A DNA stretch of 64,000 nucleotides from Pseudoduganella flava (GCF_007830495.1 NZ_VLKW01000001.1:744001-808000), one strand, 5' to 3'. Positions 7,492 to 18,331 are shown, numbered from the stretch's first letter. Numbers and translations are program-made. The notes: a model not told the origin generated them from the letters alone.

Positions 7492-8205
7492 TTACTTGTT
7501 GCGGGTACCGACGACTTCGATTTCCACGCGGCGGTTCTTCGCGCGGCCTTCGGCGGTCTTGTTGTCGGCGATCGGCTGACGCTCACCCTTGCCTTCGGTG
7601 TACACGCGGTTCGATTCGACACCTTTCGACAGCAGGTATGCCTTCACGGACTCGGCGCGGCGCACGGACAGCTTGTCGTTGTAGGCGTCGGTGCCGACGG
7701 AGTCGGTGTGGCCAACGGCGATCACGACTTCCGTGTTGATGCCGCCCAGCTTCGCAGCCAGGTCGTCCAGTGCCTGCTTGCCTTCCGGCTTCAGCACGGC
7801 TTTGTCGAAGTCGAAGAACGCGTCGGCGTTGTAGCTGACTTTTTCAGACGTCGGAACCGGTGCCGGTGCCGGGACTGGCGTTGCCGGAGCTTCCGGTGCC
7901 GGAGCGGCCGGCGGCGGCGGAGCGACGCACTTGCCGTTTTCCAGGCGTTCCGGTTCCACGCAGATCGGCAGGTCGCAGCCAGGAACGGCGTCGGCCGGCG
8001 TCCAGTAGCCGGTGCGCCAGCACAGGCCGAACGGGTTGCGGGCGATCACGCCGCGCTGATCCTGCACGTAGGCGCTCTTCGGTTTCGGAGCCTGGATGTC
8101 CTGGGTCACGGGCGCGAAAGGCGGCGCGGTCGGCTTGTCCTGCGCTGCCACGGTGCCAGCGAGAACTGCCGACGCTGCGAAGATGCTGGAGATCAATTTT
8201 TTCAT
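7492..8205 (-). CDS. ompA: OmpA-family outer membrane protein
   Basis: A 237-residue protein. Signal peptide at 1-21, then about 75 residues with four cysteines (GLCW, PGCDLPIC, GKC), a Pro/Ala-rich linker (about 95-118) and a C-terminal OmpA-like peptidoglycan-binding domain (about 125-235) with the FFDFDKAVLKPEG entry, VGHTDSVG and the ND-KLSVRRAESVKAYL signature. No eight-stranded barrel is present, so the protein is an OmpA-C type envelope anchor rather than a porin. It is a single-gene unit with its own terminator. This layout next to gyrA is common in the family. Confidence 0.88.
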   Translation of the reverse strand: MKKLISSIFAASAVLAGTVAAQDKPTAPPFAPVTQDIQAPKPKSAYVQDQRGVIARNPFGLCWRTGYWTPADAVPGCDLPICVEPERLENGKCVAPPPPAAPAPEAPATPVPAPAPVPTSEKVSYNADAFFDFDKAVLKPEGKQALDDLAAKLGGINTEVVIAVGHTDSVGTDAYNDKLSVRRAESVKAYLLSKGVESNRVYTEGKGERQPIADNKTAEGRAKNRRVEIEVVGTRNK

Positions 8206-8645
8206 GTTTTTCTTTCCTTTCGGGGTGGTATCGGCAGCGTTGCTGCGCGACGGTTATTGCGCGTGGTGCAATATTAACACGCCGGCCCCGTGCCCTACTA
8301 TGGGGCAACACTCTTGGGATAGCTGCCGATTGTGAATCAGCCAAGTTTGTATTTCCGGTCATTTTGCCATATGGGCCTCCATCGCACGAGTCGCGTTGGC
8401 TATCGGGCGGTGCGGCCGTTCGACCAAAATGTTGTTTTGTTGCAACGCAACGGGCAAACCCCGGCGATGATAAAACGGCAGTATGTCCGCACGATTACAT
8501 CGCGATTCTGCACGCTTCCCGGCCGGGGTGGCGCCCTGTGGCTGTGGGGAAATGCCTCATTGAGCCGGGGACGATGTCAGCATGGTAAAATCGTGCGATT
8601 GTCTGCCGTCCAAGCAGCCTGAACCAACGTCAGAGAAACCCGCTA
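8206..8645. other. Divergent ompA / gyrA intergenic region
   Basis: These 440 bases hold both promoters but no gene that I can support. Upstream of ompA, TTAATATT (8271-8278, either strand) is the best -10-like stretch. Upstream of gyrA, TAAAAT (8586-8591) is a good -10 box, but the nearest -35-like hexamer, TTGAGC (8560-8565), is 20 bases away, too far for a standard sigma-70 site. No operator or riboswitch was seen. Confidence 0.4.
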
Positions 8646-11291
8646 ATGGATCAATTCGCAAAAGAAACAATCCCGATTTCACTCGAAGAAGAGATGCGCA
8701 AGAGCTACCTCGATTACGCGATGAGCGTGATCGTGGGCCGGGCCTTGCCGGATGCGCGCGATGGCCTGAAGCCGGTGCACCGCCGTGTACTGTATTCGAT
8801 GCATGAGTCGAACTACCACTACAACCGGCCGTACGTGAAGTGCGCCCGCGTGGTCGGCGACACGATGGGTAAGTACCACCCGCACGGCGACGCGTCGATC
8901 TACGACACGCTGGTGCGGATGGCGCAGGATTTCTCGCTGCGCTACACGCTGGTCGACGGGCAGGGTAACTTCGGCTCGATCGACGGCGATGCCGCCGCGG
9001 CGATGCGTTACACCGAGTGCCGCCTGGACAAGATCGCCGGCGAGCTGCTGGCCGACATCGACAAGGAAACCGTCGACTTCCAGCCGAACTACGACGGCAA
9101 GGAAAAAGAGCCGACGGTGCTGCCGACGCGCGTGCCGAACCTGCTCATCAACGGTTCCTCGGGTATCGCGGTCGGCATGGCCACGAACATCCCGCCGCAC
9201 AACCTCTCCGAAGTCATCAACGGCGCGCTGCACGTGCTGGCGAACCCGGACTGCACGATCGACGAACTGATCGAGCTGATCCCGGCACCGGACTTCCCGA
9301 CGGGCGGCACGATCTACGGCGTGTCCGGCGTGCGCGACGGCTACCGCACGGGCCGCGGCCGCGTCGTGATGCGCGCCAAGACCCACTTCGAGGAATACGG
9401 CAAGGAAGGCGGCCGCACGGCGATCATCGTCGACGAGCTGCCTTACCAGGTCAACAAGAAGTCGCTGCTCGAGCGCATCGCCGAGAACGTGCGCGACAAG
9501 AAGCTCGAAGGCATTTCCGACATCCGCGACGAGTCCGATAAATCGGGCATGCGCGTCGTCATCGAACTGAAGCGCGGCGAAGTGCCGGAAGTGGTGCTGA
9601 ACAACCTGTACAAGCAGACCCAGTTGCAGGACACGTTCGGCATGAACATGGTGGCGCTGGTCGACGGCCAGCCGAAGGTGCTGAACCTGAAGCAGCTGCT
9701 GGCCACGTTCCTGTCGCACCGCCGCGAAGTGGTCACGCGCCGCACCGTGTTCGAGCTGCGCAAGGCGCGCGAACGGGGGCACGTGCTGGAAGGCCTGGCC
9801 GTCGCGCTGGCAAACATCGACGACTTCATCGCGATCATCAAGGCCGCGCCGACGCCGCCGCTGGCGAAGACGGAACTGATGGCGCGCGCGTGGGATTCGT
9901 CCCTCGTGCGCGAAATGCTGGCCCGCACGGGCGAGGGCGGCGAAGTGGACATCAACGCGTTCCGCCCCGAGCACCTGCCGAAGCACTACGGCATGCAGGC
10001 CGACGGCATGTACAAGCTGTCCGACGACCAGGCCCAGGAAATCCTGCAGATGCGCCTGCAGCGCCTGACCGGCCTGGAGCAGGACAAGATCGTCAACGAG
10101 TACAAGGACGTGATGGCGCAGATCGCCGACCTGCTCGACATCCTGGCGAAACCGGCACGCGTGACGGCGATCATCGGCGACGAACTGAACATCGCCAAGA
10201 ACGAATACGGCGCGAAGGACGAGCGCCGGTCGACGATCGAGCACAACGCGACCGACCTGGAAACGGAAGACCTGATCACGCCGCAGGACATGGTCGTGAC
10301 GCTGTCGCACATGGGCTACATGAAGGCCCAGCCGATCTCCGAATACCGCGCGCAGAAGCGCGGCGGCCGCGGCAAGCAGGCGATGGCGACGAAGGACGAG
10401 GACTGGATCGACCAGCTGTTCATCGCCAACACGCATGACTACATCCTGTGCTTCTCCAACCGCGGCCGGATGTACTGGCTGAAGGTGTGGGAAGTGCCGC
10501 AAGGCTCGCGCAACTCGCGCGGCAAGCCGATCGTCAACATGTTCCCGCTGCAGGACAACGAGAAGATCACCGTCGTGCTGCCGCTGTCCGGCGAAAACCG
10601 CACGTTCCCGGAAGATCACTACGTGTTCATGTCCACCAGCCTGGGCACCGTGAAGAAGACGCCGCTGAAGGATTTCAGCAACCCGCGCAAGGCCGGCATC
10701 ATCGCCGTGGACCTGGACGAGGGCGACTTCCTGATCGGCGCCGCGCTGACCGACGGCAAGCACGACGTGATGCTGTTCTCCGATGCCGGCAAGGCCGTGC
10801 GCTTCGACGAGAACGACGTGCGTCCGATGGGCCGCACGGCCCGCGGCGTGCGCGGCATGAACCTGGACGAAGGCCAGAACGTCATCGCGCTGCTGGTCGC
10901 CGAGAACGAGCAGCAGTCCGTGCTGACGGCCACCGAGAACGGCTACGGCAAGCGCACGCCGATCACGGAATACACCCGCCACGGCCGCGGCACGAAGGGC
11001 ATGATCGCGATCCAGACGTCCGAGCGTAACGGCAAGGTCGTCGCGGCAACGCTGGTCGATCCGAGCGACGAGATCATGCTGATCACGACGGGCGGTGTAC
11101 TGATCCGCACGCGCGTCTCCGAGATCCGCGAAATGGGCCGCGCCACGCAGGGCGTCACCCTGATCGCGGTCGAGGATGGCACGCACCTGTCGGGCCTGCA
11201 GCGCATCGTCGAGGCGGATGCGGACGAACCCGAAGCGGGGGCGCCCGAAGGGGCCGATGACGCCCCGGCCGGCGATCCGGCGGAGCAGTAA
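8646..11291 (+). CDS. gyrA: DNA gyrase subunit A
   Basis: GyrA breaks and rejoins DNA for ATP-driven negative supercoiling with GyrB. The 881-residue protein has the winged-helix breakage domain with catalytic Tyr122 (AAMRYTECR), the tower and coiled-coil regions, and a C-terminal beta-pinwheel starting with the GyrA box QKRGGRG. It ends in a long acidic Glu/Asp/Ala tail. Numbering matches E. coli exactly. In the quinolone-resistance region the sequence is [10 protein letters not shown], so position 83 is Ala rather than Ser or Thr, as in mycobacteria, while Asp87 is kept. A terminator follows at once. Confidence 0.98.
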   Translation: MDQFAKETIPISLEEEMRKSYLDYAMSVIVGRALPDARDGLKPVHRRVLYSMHESNYHYNRPYVKCARVVGDTMGKYHPHGDASIYDTLVRMAQDFSLRYTLVDGQGNFGSIDGDAAAAMRYTECRLDKIAGELLADIDKETVDFQPNYDGKEKEPTVLPTRVPNLLINGSSGIAVGMATNIPPHNLSEVINGALHVLANPDCTIDELIELIPAPDFPTGGTIYGVSGVRDGYRTGRGRVVMRAKTHFEEYGKEGGRTAIIVDELPYQVNKKSLLERIAENVRDKKLEGISDIRDESDKSGMRVVIELKRGEVPEVVLNNLYKQTQLQDTFGMNMVALVDGQPKVLNLKQLLATFLSHRREVVTRRTVFELRKARERGHVLEGLAVALANIDDFIAIIKAAPTPPLAKTELMARAWDSSLVREMLARTGEGGEVDINAFRPEHLPKHYGMQADGMYKLSDDQAQEILQMRLQRLTGLEQDKIVNEYKDVMAQIADLLDILAKPARVTAIIGDELNIAKNEYGAKDERRSTIEHNATDLETEDLITPQDMVVTLSHMGYMKAQPISEYRAQKRGGRGKQAMATKDEDWIDQLFIANTHDYILCFSNRGRMYWLKVWEVPQGSRNSRGKPIVNMFPLQDNEKITVVLPLSGENRTFPEDHYVFMSTSLGTVKKTPLKDFSNPRKAGIIAVDLDEGDFLIGAALTDGKHDVMLFSDAGKAVRFDENDVRPMGRTARGVRGMNLDEGQNVIALLVAENEQQSVLTATENGYGKRTPITEYTRHGRGTKGMIAIQTSERNGKVVAATLVDPSDEIMLITTGGVLIRTRVSEIREMGRATQGVTLIAVEDGTHLSGLQRIVEADADEPEAGAPEGADDAPAGDPAEQ

Positions 11292-11297
11292 CAGCCT

Positions 11298-11337
11298 GCG
11301 GGCCCGTCCGAGCGATCGGACCGGGCCCGCGGTGTTT
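11298..11337 (+). terminator. Rho-independent terminator of gyrA
   Basis: GCGGGCCCGTCCGA pairs with TCGGACCGGGCCCGC with one bulged base, and GGTGTTTT follows. The stem begins 7 bases after the gyrA stop. Confidence 0.75.
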
Positions 11338-11364
11338 TCAACCCATCAAAACTTGCATAACGAT

Positions 11365-11925
11365 ATGAAAAAAATCGCCGTAGCCTTGATGCTGTCCGCC
11401 GCCTGCGCGCTGCCCGCGCTGGCCCAGACGTCCGTTGCGCCGCAAGCTGTCGCGGCCACGCCGGCCGTCGATCCCGCCGCCGCTGCCGCCGCCCGCGAGC
11501 TGCTGGTGGCGATGGACTACCGCTCCGTGATGATGGAGTCGTTCAAGCAGATGACCGCGTCGCTGCCCGCCGCGATCAAGGCCGGCGCGGAAGGCGCCGT
11601 GCGCGCCGATCCGAAGCTGAACGACGAGCAGCGTGCCAAGAAACTGGCGGAGCTGGACGAGAGCGTGCCGAAGATCGCCGCCGCGATCACGCGGATGTAC
11701 AGCGACCCGGCGCTGGTGGACGAGATGCTCGACGCGATGATCCCCGTCTACGCGCAGCACTACTCGGTGGCCGAACTGCGCCAGCTGGGCGCGTTCTACA
11801 AGACGCCGGTGGGTGCGAAGACGCTGCGCCTGATGCCGCAGCTGATGAACGAGGGCATGCAGGCCGGCCAGCGCATCATGATGCCGCGCATGCAGAAACT
11901 GATGCAGGACTTGCAGGCGAACTGA
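11365..11925 (+). CDS. DUF2059 domain secreted protein (copy 1)
   Basis: A 186-residue protein with a signal peptide (MKKIAVALMLSAACALPALA) and a helical DUF2059 domain. The hallmark is the C-terminal VAELRQLGAFYKTPVGAKTLRLMPQLM segment. DUF2059 proteins are periplasmic and of unknown function. The gene starts 27 bases after the gyrA terminator and is followed by a second DUF2059 gene and serC. The start at 11365 is chosen for its signal peptide; the frame is open upstream into gyrA. Confidence 0.85.
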   Translation: MKKIAVALMLSAACALPALAQTSVAPQAVAATPAVDPAAAAAARELLVAMDYRSVMMESFKQMTASLPAAIKAGAEGAVRADPKLNDEQRAKKLAELDESVPKIAAAITRMYSDPALVDEMLDAMIPVYAQHYSVAELRQLGAFYKTPVGAKTLRLMPQLMNEGMQAGQRIMMPRMQKLMQDLQAN

Positions 11926-12004
11926 CAGGAAAGGATGCGCCCGCGACGACGCCGCGCCCGCGCTGCCGCGCGGCGCTGGTAGCGGCGGGCGTGCTGGGGA
12001 CCGA

Positions 12005-12583
12005 ATGAAGAAAATTGTCTTGGCAGGAATGATGGCGGCCCTGTGCGCCGCACCGGTGTACGCGGCCGATGCCCAGAAGGGACAGAACGGACAGAAGGCG
12101 CAGGGTGGCGAGCAGCAGGCGCGCCCATCGCGCGAAGTCACTGCCGCGTTGAACGAGCTGGCGAAGGTGCCGAAATTCCGCGACGCGGTCAATGAACTGG
12201 TCTACAGCGCGACGATGTCGATGCCGGTGGTGCTGATCCCCGGCTACGCGAAAGCGGCGAAGACGATGCGCCCCGACCAGGCAAGCGACAAGTACGGGCG
12301 CGAAGTGCGCCAGATCACCGCGGCCGCCGGCACCGTCGCGCAGGACCCCGCCGTCGCCGCCGAGACGCAGGAAAAGCTGCTGGCGCTGATGGGCAAGCGC
12401 CTGGGCGCGGAAGACATCGCGCGCATCACCGCCTTCTATCGCAGCCCGCAGGGCGCGGCCACGCTGACCGTGCTGCCGGAAGGGGTGGCGCAGGAAGCGA
12501 TGGACGTTGCGCAGGACGTGCTGAAGCCGCGCGTGCAGGCCGTCATCGGCCAGCAGAAGCAGCCTGCCGGAAAAAAGAAATGA
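12005..12583 (+). CDS. DUF2059-like secreted protein (copy 2)
   Basis: A 192-residue protein with signal peptide ([20 protein letters not shown]), a Gln/Gly/Lys-rich spacer and a divergent DUF2059-like domain ending in [21 protein letters not shown], the same FY-x-(S/T)P-x-G motif as copy 1. The two genes look like an old tandem duplication. It ends 7 bases before serC, so the two are probably co-transcribed; a functional link to serine synthesis is not implied. The last residues are Lys-rich (KKK). Confidence 0.8.
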   Translation: MKKIVLAGMMAALCAAPVYAADAQKGQNGQKAQGGEQQARPSREVTAALNELAKVPKFRDAVNELVYSATMSMPVVLIPGYAKAAKTMRPDQASDKYGREVRQITAAAGTVAQDPAVAAETQEKLLALMGKRLGAEDIARITAFYRSPQGAATLTVLPEGVAQEAMDVAQDVLKPRVQAVIGQQKQPAGKKK

Positions 12584-12590
12584 GGACGCG

Positions 12591-13676
12591 ATGACGACCA
12601 TCTATAACTTCTCCGCCGGCCCGGCCGTGCTGCCGAAGGAAGTGCTGCAGCAGGCCGCGGCCGAAATGCTGGACTGGCATGGCAGCGGAATGTCCGTGAT
12701 GGAGATGAGCCACCGCGGCCCCGAGTTCATCTCGATCTACCGGGCGGCCGAGCGCGACCTGCGCGACCTGCTGGCCGTGCCGGACAACTACCGCATCCTG
12801 TTCATGCAGGGCGGCGGGCTGTCGCAGAATGCCGTGATCCCGATGAACCTCGTCGGCCGCAAGCGCGACCCCGTGGTGGACTTCATCCATACCGGCTCGT
12901 GGTCCGGCAAGTCGATCAAGGAAGCGGCCCGCTACGCGAAGGTGAATGTGGCCGCGTCGGCGCAGGAAAGCAGATACACGCGCGTGCCGCCGCAGTCCGA
13001 ATGGAAGCTGACGCCGGACGCCGCCTACCTGCACCTGTGCACGAACGAGACGATCGACGGCGTCGAGATCGACTTCGTGCCCGAAGTGCCGGCCGGCGTG
13101 CCGATCGTGGCCGACATGTCGTCGCACATCCTGTCGCGCCAGGTCGACGTGGCGAAATACGGCGTGATCTTCGGCGGCGCCCAGAAGAACATCGGCCCGG
13201 CCGGCGTGACCGTCGTCATCGTGCGCGACGACCTGATCGGCCACGCGCTGCCGATCTGCCCGTCCGCGTTCGACTGGAAGAACGTGGCCGAGAACGAATC
13301 GATGTTCAACACGCCGCCGACCTACGGCATCTACATCGCCGGCCTGGTGTTCCAGTGGCTGAAGAGGCAGGGTGGCATCGCGGCGATGGAGCAGCGTAAT
13401 ATCGAAAAAGCCAGGCTGCTGTACGCGGCGCTGGATGCGGACGACTTTTACCAGAACCGGGTCGACCCGCAATACCGGTCGCGCATGAACGTACCGTTCT
13501 ACCTGCGCGACGAGTCCAAGAACGAAGCATTCCTGGCCGGCGCGAAGGCGCGCGGGCTGCTGCAACTGAAGGGCCACAAGTCCGTCGGTGGTATGCGGGC
13601 ATCGATCTACAATGCGATGCCGATCGAAGGCGTACAGGCGCTGGTTGATTATCTGAACGAGTTTGCGGGGCGGTGA
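12591..13676 (+). CDS. serC: Phosphoserine aminotransferase
   Basis: SerC converts 3-phosphohydroxypyruvate and glutamate to phosphoserine, and also serves pyridoxal phosphate synthesis. The 361-residue class V aminotransferase starts with the family signature [11 protein letters not shown] and has the cofactor lysine at 199 in [11 protein letters not shown], plus the C-terminal [16 protein letters not shown]. It opens the supra-operon serC-pheA-hisC-tyrA-aroA-cmk-rpsA that is conserved across beta- and gammaproteobacteria. Confidence 0.97.
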   Translation: MTTIYNFSAGPAVLPKEVLQQAAAEMLDWHGSGMSVMEMSHRGPEFISIYRAAERDLRDLLAVPDNYRILFMQGGGLSQNAVIPMNLVGRKRDPVVDFIHTGSWSGKSIKEAARYAKVNVAASAQESRYTRVPPQSEWKLTPDAAYLHLCTNETIDGVEIDFVPEVPAGVPIVADMSSHILSRQVDVAKYGVIFGGAQKNIGPAGVTVVIVRDDLIGHALPICPSAFDWKNVAENESMFNTPPTYGIYIAGLVFQWLKRQGGIAAMEQRNIEKARLLYAALDADDFYQNRVDPQYRSRMNVPFYLRDESKNEAFLAGAKARGLLQLKGHKSVGGMRASIYNAMPIEGVQALVDYLNEFAGR

Positions 13677-13721
13677 CACGCTGCCAATCGATGGCGGCCT
13701 TCAACCCAGAGGCGTAACCCT

Positions 13722-13748
13722 GGGGTCAGACCCGGCGGGTCTGACCCC
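13722..13748. repeat. Family A palindromic repeat, copy 1
   Basis: GGGGTCAGACCC-GGC-GGGTCTGACCCC is a perfect 12-base-pair stem with a 3-base loop, in the serC-pheA gap. The flank GCATCTGCTTTTGGGTTT to its right recurs beside copy 3 (22871) and, inverted, beside copy 2 (18332). It has the size and setting of a REP element. Confidence 0.85.
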
Positions 13749-13808
13749 GGCATCTGCTTTTGGGTTTGGCAAGAGCAGCCGGCCCGCATACAGACCACAA
13801 GCAAACCC

Positions 13809-14882
13809 ATGACAGACAAACTGAAACCCCTGCGCGACAAGATCGATGCGATCGACGCGCAGCTGCTGTCCCTCCTGAACGAGCGCGCCAAGGTCGCGCA
13901 GGAAGTGGGACACGTAAAAGCCGAAACCAACGCTCCCGTATTCCGTCCCGAGCGCGAGGCGCAGGTGCTGCGCGGCGTGGCCGAGCGCAATCCCGGTCCG
14001 CTGGCCGGCACCGACGTGCAGACGATCTTCCGCGAGATCATGTCGGCTTGCCGCGCGCTGGAAAAGCGCGTGACGGTCGCGTATCTCGGGCCGTCCGGCA
14101 CCTTCAGCGAGCAAGCCGTCTACCGGCAGTTCGGCCAGGCCGTCGACGGCCTGCCGTGCGCGTCGATCGACGAAGTGTTCCGCGCCACCGAGGCCGGCAC
14201 CGCCGAATTCGGCGTCGTCCCCGTCGAGAACTCGTCGGAAGGCGCGATCAACCGCACGCTCGACCTGCTGCTGCAAACGCCGCTGGCGATCAGCGGCGAA
14301 GTCGCGATCGCCGTGCATCACAGCCTGATGACGAAGACGGGCACGATGGACGGCGTGACGGTCATCTGCGCGCACTCGCAGGCGCTGGCGCAATGCCAGG
14401 TGTGGCTCAACGATCACTACCCGCAGATCGAGCGGCGCGCCGTCGCGTCGAACGCCGAGGCGGCGCGGCTGGCCAGCCAGGACGCGAGCGTTGCCGCGAT
14501 CGCCAGCGAGATCGCCGGCGGCCAGTACCAGCTGGGCGTCGTGCACGGCCATATTCAGGACGACCCGCACAACCGCACGCGCTTTGCCATCGTCGGCAAG
14601 CTGCAGCCGGGGCCGTCCGGCAACGACCGCACGTCGATCGTGCTGGCCGTGCCGAACAAGGCCGGCGCCGTCTACCAGCTGCTCGCGCCGCTGGCGCAGC
14701 ACGGCGTGTCGATGACCCGCTTCGAGTCGCGGCCCGCACGCACGGGCACGTGGGAGTACTATTTTTACGTTGACGTGGAAGGCCATGCGCAGAACCCTGC
14801 CGTGGCGCGGGCGCTTGCTGAACTGAAGAGCAACGCCGCCTTCTTCAAGGTGCTGGGCTCCTATCCGACCAGCCTCTACTGA
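13809..14882 (+). CDS. pheA: Bifunctional chorismate mutase / prephenate dehydratase (P-protein)
   Basis: It converts chorismate to prephenate and then to phenylpyruvate for phenylalanine. The 357-residue protein has an AroQ-type chorismate mutase (about 1-90, LRDKIDAIDAQLLSLLNERAK), a dehydratase domain (about 95-275, beginning VAYLGPSGTFSEQA, with the catalytic TTR-like and VVPVENSSEGA segments) and a C-terminal ACT domain with the ESRP motif that binds phenylalanine for feedback inhibition. No leader peptide or attenuator is visible upstream; a family A palindrome is there instead. Confidence 0.96.
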   Translation: MTDKLKPLRDKIDAIDAQLLSLLNERAKVAQEVGHVKAETNAPVFRPEREAQVLRGVAERNPGPLAGTDVQTIFREIMSACRALEKRVTVAYLGPSGTFSEQAVYRQFGQAVDGLPCASIDEVFRATEAGTAEFGVVPVENSSEGAINRTLDLLLQTPLAISGEVAIAVHHSLMTKTGTMDGVTVICAHSQALAQCQVWLNDHYPQIERRAVASNAEAARLASQDASVAAIASEIAGGQYQLGVVHGHIQDDPHNRTRFAIVGKLQPGPSGNDRTSIVLAVPNKAGAVYQLLAPLAQHGVSMTRFESRPARTGTWEYYFYVDVEGHAQNPAVARALAELKSNAAFFKVLGSYPTSLY

Positions 14883-14901
14883 ACCTATTGAGAGAGAACC
14901 T

Positions 14902-16023
14902 ATGTCCAAGCAGTTTGGCCCCGACTATGTGCGCGCGATCGCTCCCTACCAGGCAGGCAAACCGATTTCCGAAGTGGCGCGCGAGTTCGGCCTCGACGAG
15001 GAAAACATCGTCAAGCTGGCGTCCAACGAAAACCCGTTCGGCGTCCCCGAGTCCGCGCAGCAGGCGATGGTCCGCGCCGCCGCGGAACTGGGCCGCTATC
15101 CCGACGCCAACGGCTTCGAACTGAAGCAGGCGCTCGCCAAGCGTTACGACGTGCCGATGGAGTGGATCACGCTGGGCAATGGCTCCAACGACATCCTGGA
15201 GATCGCCGCCCACGCCTTCGTCGAGCGCGGCCAGTCGATCGTCTATGCGCAGTACTCGTTCGCCGTGTACGCGCTGGCCACGCAGGGCGTCGGCGCGCGC
15301 CACATCGTCGTGCCGGCCAAGGATTACGGCCACGACCTCGAAGCGATGCTCGATGCGATCGAGGACGACACCCGCCTCGTGTTCATCGCCAACCCGAACA
15401 ACCCGACGGGCACCTTCGTACCGGGCAGCGAGATCGAAGCGTTCCTGCAGAAGGTGCCGCCGAACGTCGTCGTCGTGCTGGACGAGGCCTACAACGAATT
15501 CCTGGCCGAGGAAGACCAGTACGAATCGGCCGCGTGGGTGCGCCAGTATCCGAACCTGCTGGTGTCGCGCACGTTCTCGAAAGCCTATGGCCTGGCGGGC
15601 CTGCGCGTGGGCTTCGGCCTGGCGCAACCGGCGTTGACGGACCTGATGAACCGCATCCGCCAGCCGTTCAACGTCAATTCGCTGGCGCAGGCCGCCGCGA
15701 TCGCCGCGCTGAACGACACCGAATTCCTGGAGAAAAGCGCGAAGAACAACGCGGCGGGCTACCGCCAGTTCGTCGAGGCGTTCGAGCAGATGGGCCTCGA
15801 GTACGTGCCGTCGCATGGCAACTTCGTTCTCGTCAAGGTCGGCAACGACCTGGCGGCGGGCGCGCGCATCAACCTGGCGCTGCTCAAGCAGGGCGTGATC
15901 GTGCGCCCGGTCGGCAATTACGGCCTGCCTGAATGGCTGCGCATCTCCATCGGCCTGCCGCAGGAAAACGCGGTGCTGATCTCTGCCTTGCAGAAGGCGC
16001 TGGCGGAGGGCCGTGATCAATAA
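14902..16023 (+). CDS. hisC: Histidinol-phosphate aminotransferase
   Basis: A class I/II pyridoxal-phosphate aminotransferase of 373 residues. It has the NPNNPTGT substrate-loop motif and the cofactor lysine in SRTFSKAYGLAGLRVGF. Within this aromatic operon the enzyme may serve phenylalanine and tyrosine transamination as well as histidine synthesis, as reported for HisC-like enzymes in similar operons; that is inference here. It overlaps tyrA by 11 bases, which suggests translational coupling. Confidence 0.93.
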   Translation: MSKQFGPDYVRAIAPYQAGKPISEVAREFGLDEENIVKLASNENPFGVPESAQQAMVRAAAELGRYPDANGFELKQALAKRYDVPMEWITLGNGSNDILEIAAHAFVERGQSIVYAQYSFAVYALATQGVGARHIVVPAKDYGHDLEAMLDAIEDDTRLVFIANPNNPTGTFVPGSEIEAFLQKVPPNVVVVLDEAYNEFLAEEDQYESAAWVRQYPNLLVSRTFSKAYGLAGLRVGFGLAQPALTDLMNRIRQPFNVNSLAQAAAIAALNDTEFLEKSAKNNAAGYRQFVEAFEQMGLEYVPSHGNFVLVKVGNDLAAGARINLALLKQGVIVRPVGNYGLPEWLRISIGLPQENAVLISALQKALAEGRDQ

Positions 16024-16909
16024 GCTTGTCATCTTCGGCGTCGGCCTGATCGGCGGCTCGTTCGCGCGCGGCCTGAAGAAGGCCGGCGCCGTGCGCCACA
16101 TCGTCGGCGTCGATCGCTCGGAGGCTGCGGCACAACGGGCCGTCGAGCTGGGCATCGTCGATGAAGCGGGCGGGCCGGAAGCCGTGCGCGGCGCCGATCT
16201 CGTGCTGCTGGCGACCCCGGTTGCGCAGACGGGCCCCATCCTCGCGGCGCTGCTGCCCTGGCTCGACTCGCACACGATCGTCACGGACGCCGGCAGCACG
16301 AAGAGCGACGTCGTCGCGGCCGCGCGTGCCGCGCTGGGCGCGCGCGTTGCACAGTTCGTGCCGGGCCACCCGATCGCCGGGCGCGAGACGAACGGACCGG
16401 ATGCGGCGATCGACGATCTGTACGTCGGCAAGAAATTCGTCGTCACGCCGCTGGCGGAAAACCCGCCGGCCGCGGTGGACCGCGTCACCGATGCGTGGCG
16501 CGCGTGCGGGGCGATCATCCATCGCCTCACGCCCGGAGAGCACGACAAGGTGTTCGCGTCCGTCAGCCACCTGCCGCACCTGCTGGCCTATGCGCTTGTC
16601 GACGACATCGCCAACAAACCCCATGCGGACCTGCTGTTCCAGTACGCGGCCAGCGGCTTTCGCGACTTCACCCGCATCGCCGGCAGCTCGCCGGAGATGT
16701 GGCGCGACATCAGCATGGCCAACCGCGTCGCGCTGCTCGCCGAGCTGGATGCCTATATGGCGCAGCTGACGCAACTGCGCGCGCAGCTGGCGGCCGGCGA
16801 CGGTGCCGGACTGGAAGCCGTGTACGGCAACGCGCAGCGCGCGCGCCGCAACTGGATCGAGGCCATCGAGGCGGCCGAGGCGCCGCCACCCCAAGATACT
16901 GCTGAATAA
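16013..16909 (+). CDS. tyrA: Prephenate dehydrogenase
   Basis: It oxidatively decarboxylates prephenate to 4-hydroxyphenylpyruvate for tyrosine. The 298-residue protein has the nucleotide-binding GVGLIGGSFARGLK loop at the N-terminus and conserved GHPIAGRE and SHLPHLLAYAL segments. It has no ACT domain, so feedback control by tyrosine may be different from that of longer forms. The start is a GTG inside the hisC end. It is followed by aroA after a 9-base gap. Confidence 0.93.
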   Translation: MINKLVIFGVGLIGGSFARGLKKAGAVRHIVGVDRSEAAAQRAVELGIVDEAGGPEAVRGADLVLLATPVAQTGPILAALLPWLDSHTIVTDAGSTKSDVVAAARAALGARVAQFVPGHPIAGRETNGPDAAIDDLYVGKKFVVTPLAENPPAAVDRVTDAWRACGAIIHRLTPGEHDKVFASVSHLPHLLAYALVDDIANKPHADLLFQYAASGFRDFTRIAGSSPEMWRDISMANRVALLAELDAYMAQLTQLRAQLAAGDGAGLEAVYGNAQRARRNWIEAIEAAEAPPPQDTAE

Positions 16910-16918
16910 GGATTTATC

Positions 16919-18286
16919 ATGGCTGAGCCGAATCATTCCCCGTCTATTCATCCCCCGTTCATCGACCTGAAGCCGGTGATGCACGTGGAAGGCGTCGTCC
17001 GCCTGCCCGGCTCCAAGAGCATTTCCAACCGCATCCTGCTGCTGGCCGCGCTGGCCGAGGGCGAGACGAAGATCGTCGACCTGCTCGACTCCGACGACAC
17101 GCAGGTGATGCTGGGCGCGTTGCGTGCACTGGGCGTCGAGTGGACCGAGGAGCCGACCACCGCCGTCAACGGCACCGCGCGCACGATCCACCGCGTGCAG
17201 GGCGCCAACGGCAGCTTCCCGAACCGCCAGGCGGATCTCTTCATGGGCAACGCCGGCACGGCGATCCGCCCGCTGACGGCCGCGCTGGCGGTGATCGGCG
17301 GCGACTACAAGGTATCGGGCGTCGCGCGCATGCACGAGCGCCCGATCGGCGACCTGGTCGACGCATTGAATGCCGTCGGCGCGAACATCGAGTACACGGG
17401 CAATGCGGGCTACCCGCCGCTGCACATCCGCACCGGGCAGTTCAACACCAATCGGCTGTCGGTGCGGGGCAATGTGTCGAGCCAGTTCCTGACGGCCCTG
17501 CTGATGGTGGCGCCGCTGATGGCGCACACGCATGCGGTGACGATCGCGGTCGAGGGCGAGCTGATTTCAAAGCCGTACATCGAGATCACGCTGAACCTGA
17601 TGCGCCGCTTCGGCGTCACGGTCGAGCAGGACGAGTGGCAGTCGTTCACGATCCCGTCCGGCCAGCGTTACCAGAGCCCGGGCAATATCCACGTGGAGGG
17701 CGATGCGTCGTCGGCATCGTACTTCATGGCGGCGGGCGCGATCGCCGGCGGCCCGGTGCGCGTCGAAGGCGTGGGCCGCGACTCGATCCAGGGCGACGTG
17801 CGCTTCGTGCACGCGCTCGAACAGATGGGCGCGCACATCACGATGGGCGACAACTGGATCGAGGCGAAATCGCACGGCCCGTTGAAGGCCATCGACGCGG
17901 ACTTCAACCACATCCCGGACGCCGCGATGACGATCGCGATCGCCGCCCTTTACGCGGAAGGCACGAGCACGTTGCGCAACATCGCTTCGTGGCGCGTGAA
18001 GGAAACGGACCGTATCGCCGCGATGGCGACCGAGCTGCGCAAGCTGGGCGCGACGGTGGAGGAGGGGCCCGACTACCTGAAGGTGACGCCGCCGAAAGTG
18101 CTGCAAGCGGCAACGATCGACACCTACGACGACCACCGGATGGCGATGTGCTTCTCGCTCGCATCGCTGGACGGCGCCGCCCGCCGCGGCACCGAAGTGC
18201 GGATCAACGACCCGAAGTGTGTTGCAAAGACGTTCCCGGACTACTTCGCGGCGTTTGCTGGGATCGCGCACGAGGCGAAGTACTGA
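16919..18286 (+). CDS. aroA: 3-phosphoshikimate 1-carboxyvinyltransferase (EPSP synthase)
   Basis: It joins phosphoshikimate and phosphoenolpyruvate in the sixth shikimate step. The protein has 455 residues; the catalytic fold begins at [16 protein letters not shown] after a roughly 20-residue N-terminal extension, which makes it a little longer than the E. coli enzyme. The [12 protein letters not shown] loop carries the Gly found in glyphosate-sensitive class I enzymes, and [17 protein letters not shown] is present near the C-terminus. It is the fifth gene of the supra-operon; a family A repeat follows. Confidence 0.97.
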   Translation: MAEPNHSPSIHPPFIDLKPVMHVEGVVRLPGSKSISNRILLLAALAEGETKIVDLLDSDDTQVMLGALRALGVEWTEEPTTAVNGTARTIHRVQGANGSFPNRQADLFMGNAGTAIRPLTAALAVIGGDYKVSGVARMHERPIGDLVDALNAVGANIEYTGNAGYPPLHIRTGQFNTNRLSVRGNVSSQFLTALLMVAPLMAHTHAVTIAVEGELISKPYIEITLNLMRRFGVTVEQDEWQSFTIPSGQRYQSPGNIHVEGDASSASYFMAAGAIAGGPVRVEGVGRDSIQGDVRFVHALEQMGAHITMGDNWIEAKSHGPLKAIDADFNHIPDAAMTIAIAALYAEGTSTLRNIASWRVKETDRIAAMATELRKLGATVEEGPDYLKVTPPKVLQAATIDTYDDHRMAMCFSLASLDGAARRGTEVRINDPKCVAKTFPDYFAAFAGIAHEAKY

Positions 18287-18331
18287 TACGTCTGCGGGCT
18301 ACGGAAACCGTTTAAACCAACGGCAAATGCC

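Noticed and set aside
8560-8591. TTGAGC / TAAAAT as the gyrA promoter
   Set aside because: The spacer is 20 bases, too long for a standard sigma-70 promoter; only the -10-like hexamer is noted.
8679-11186. 835-codon frame antisense to gyrA
   Set aside because: High-GC third-position shadow of a gene with certain identity; rich in His/Arg/Val with no domain.
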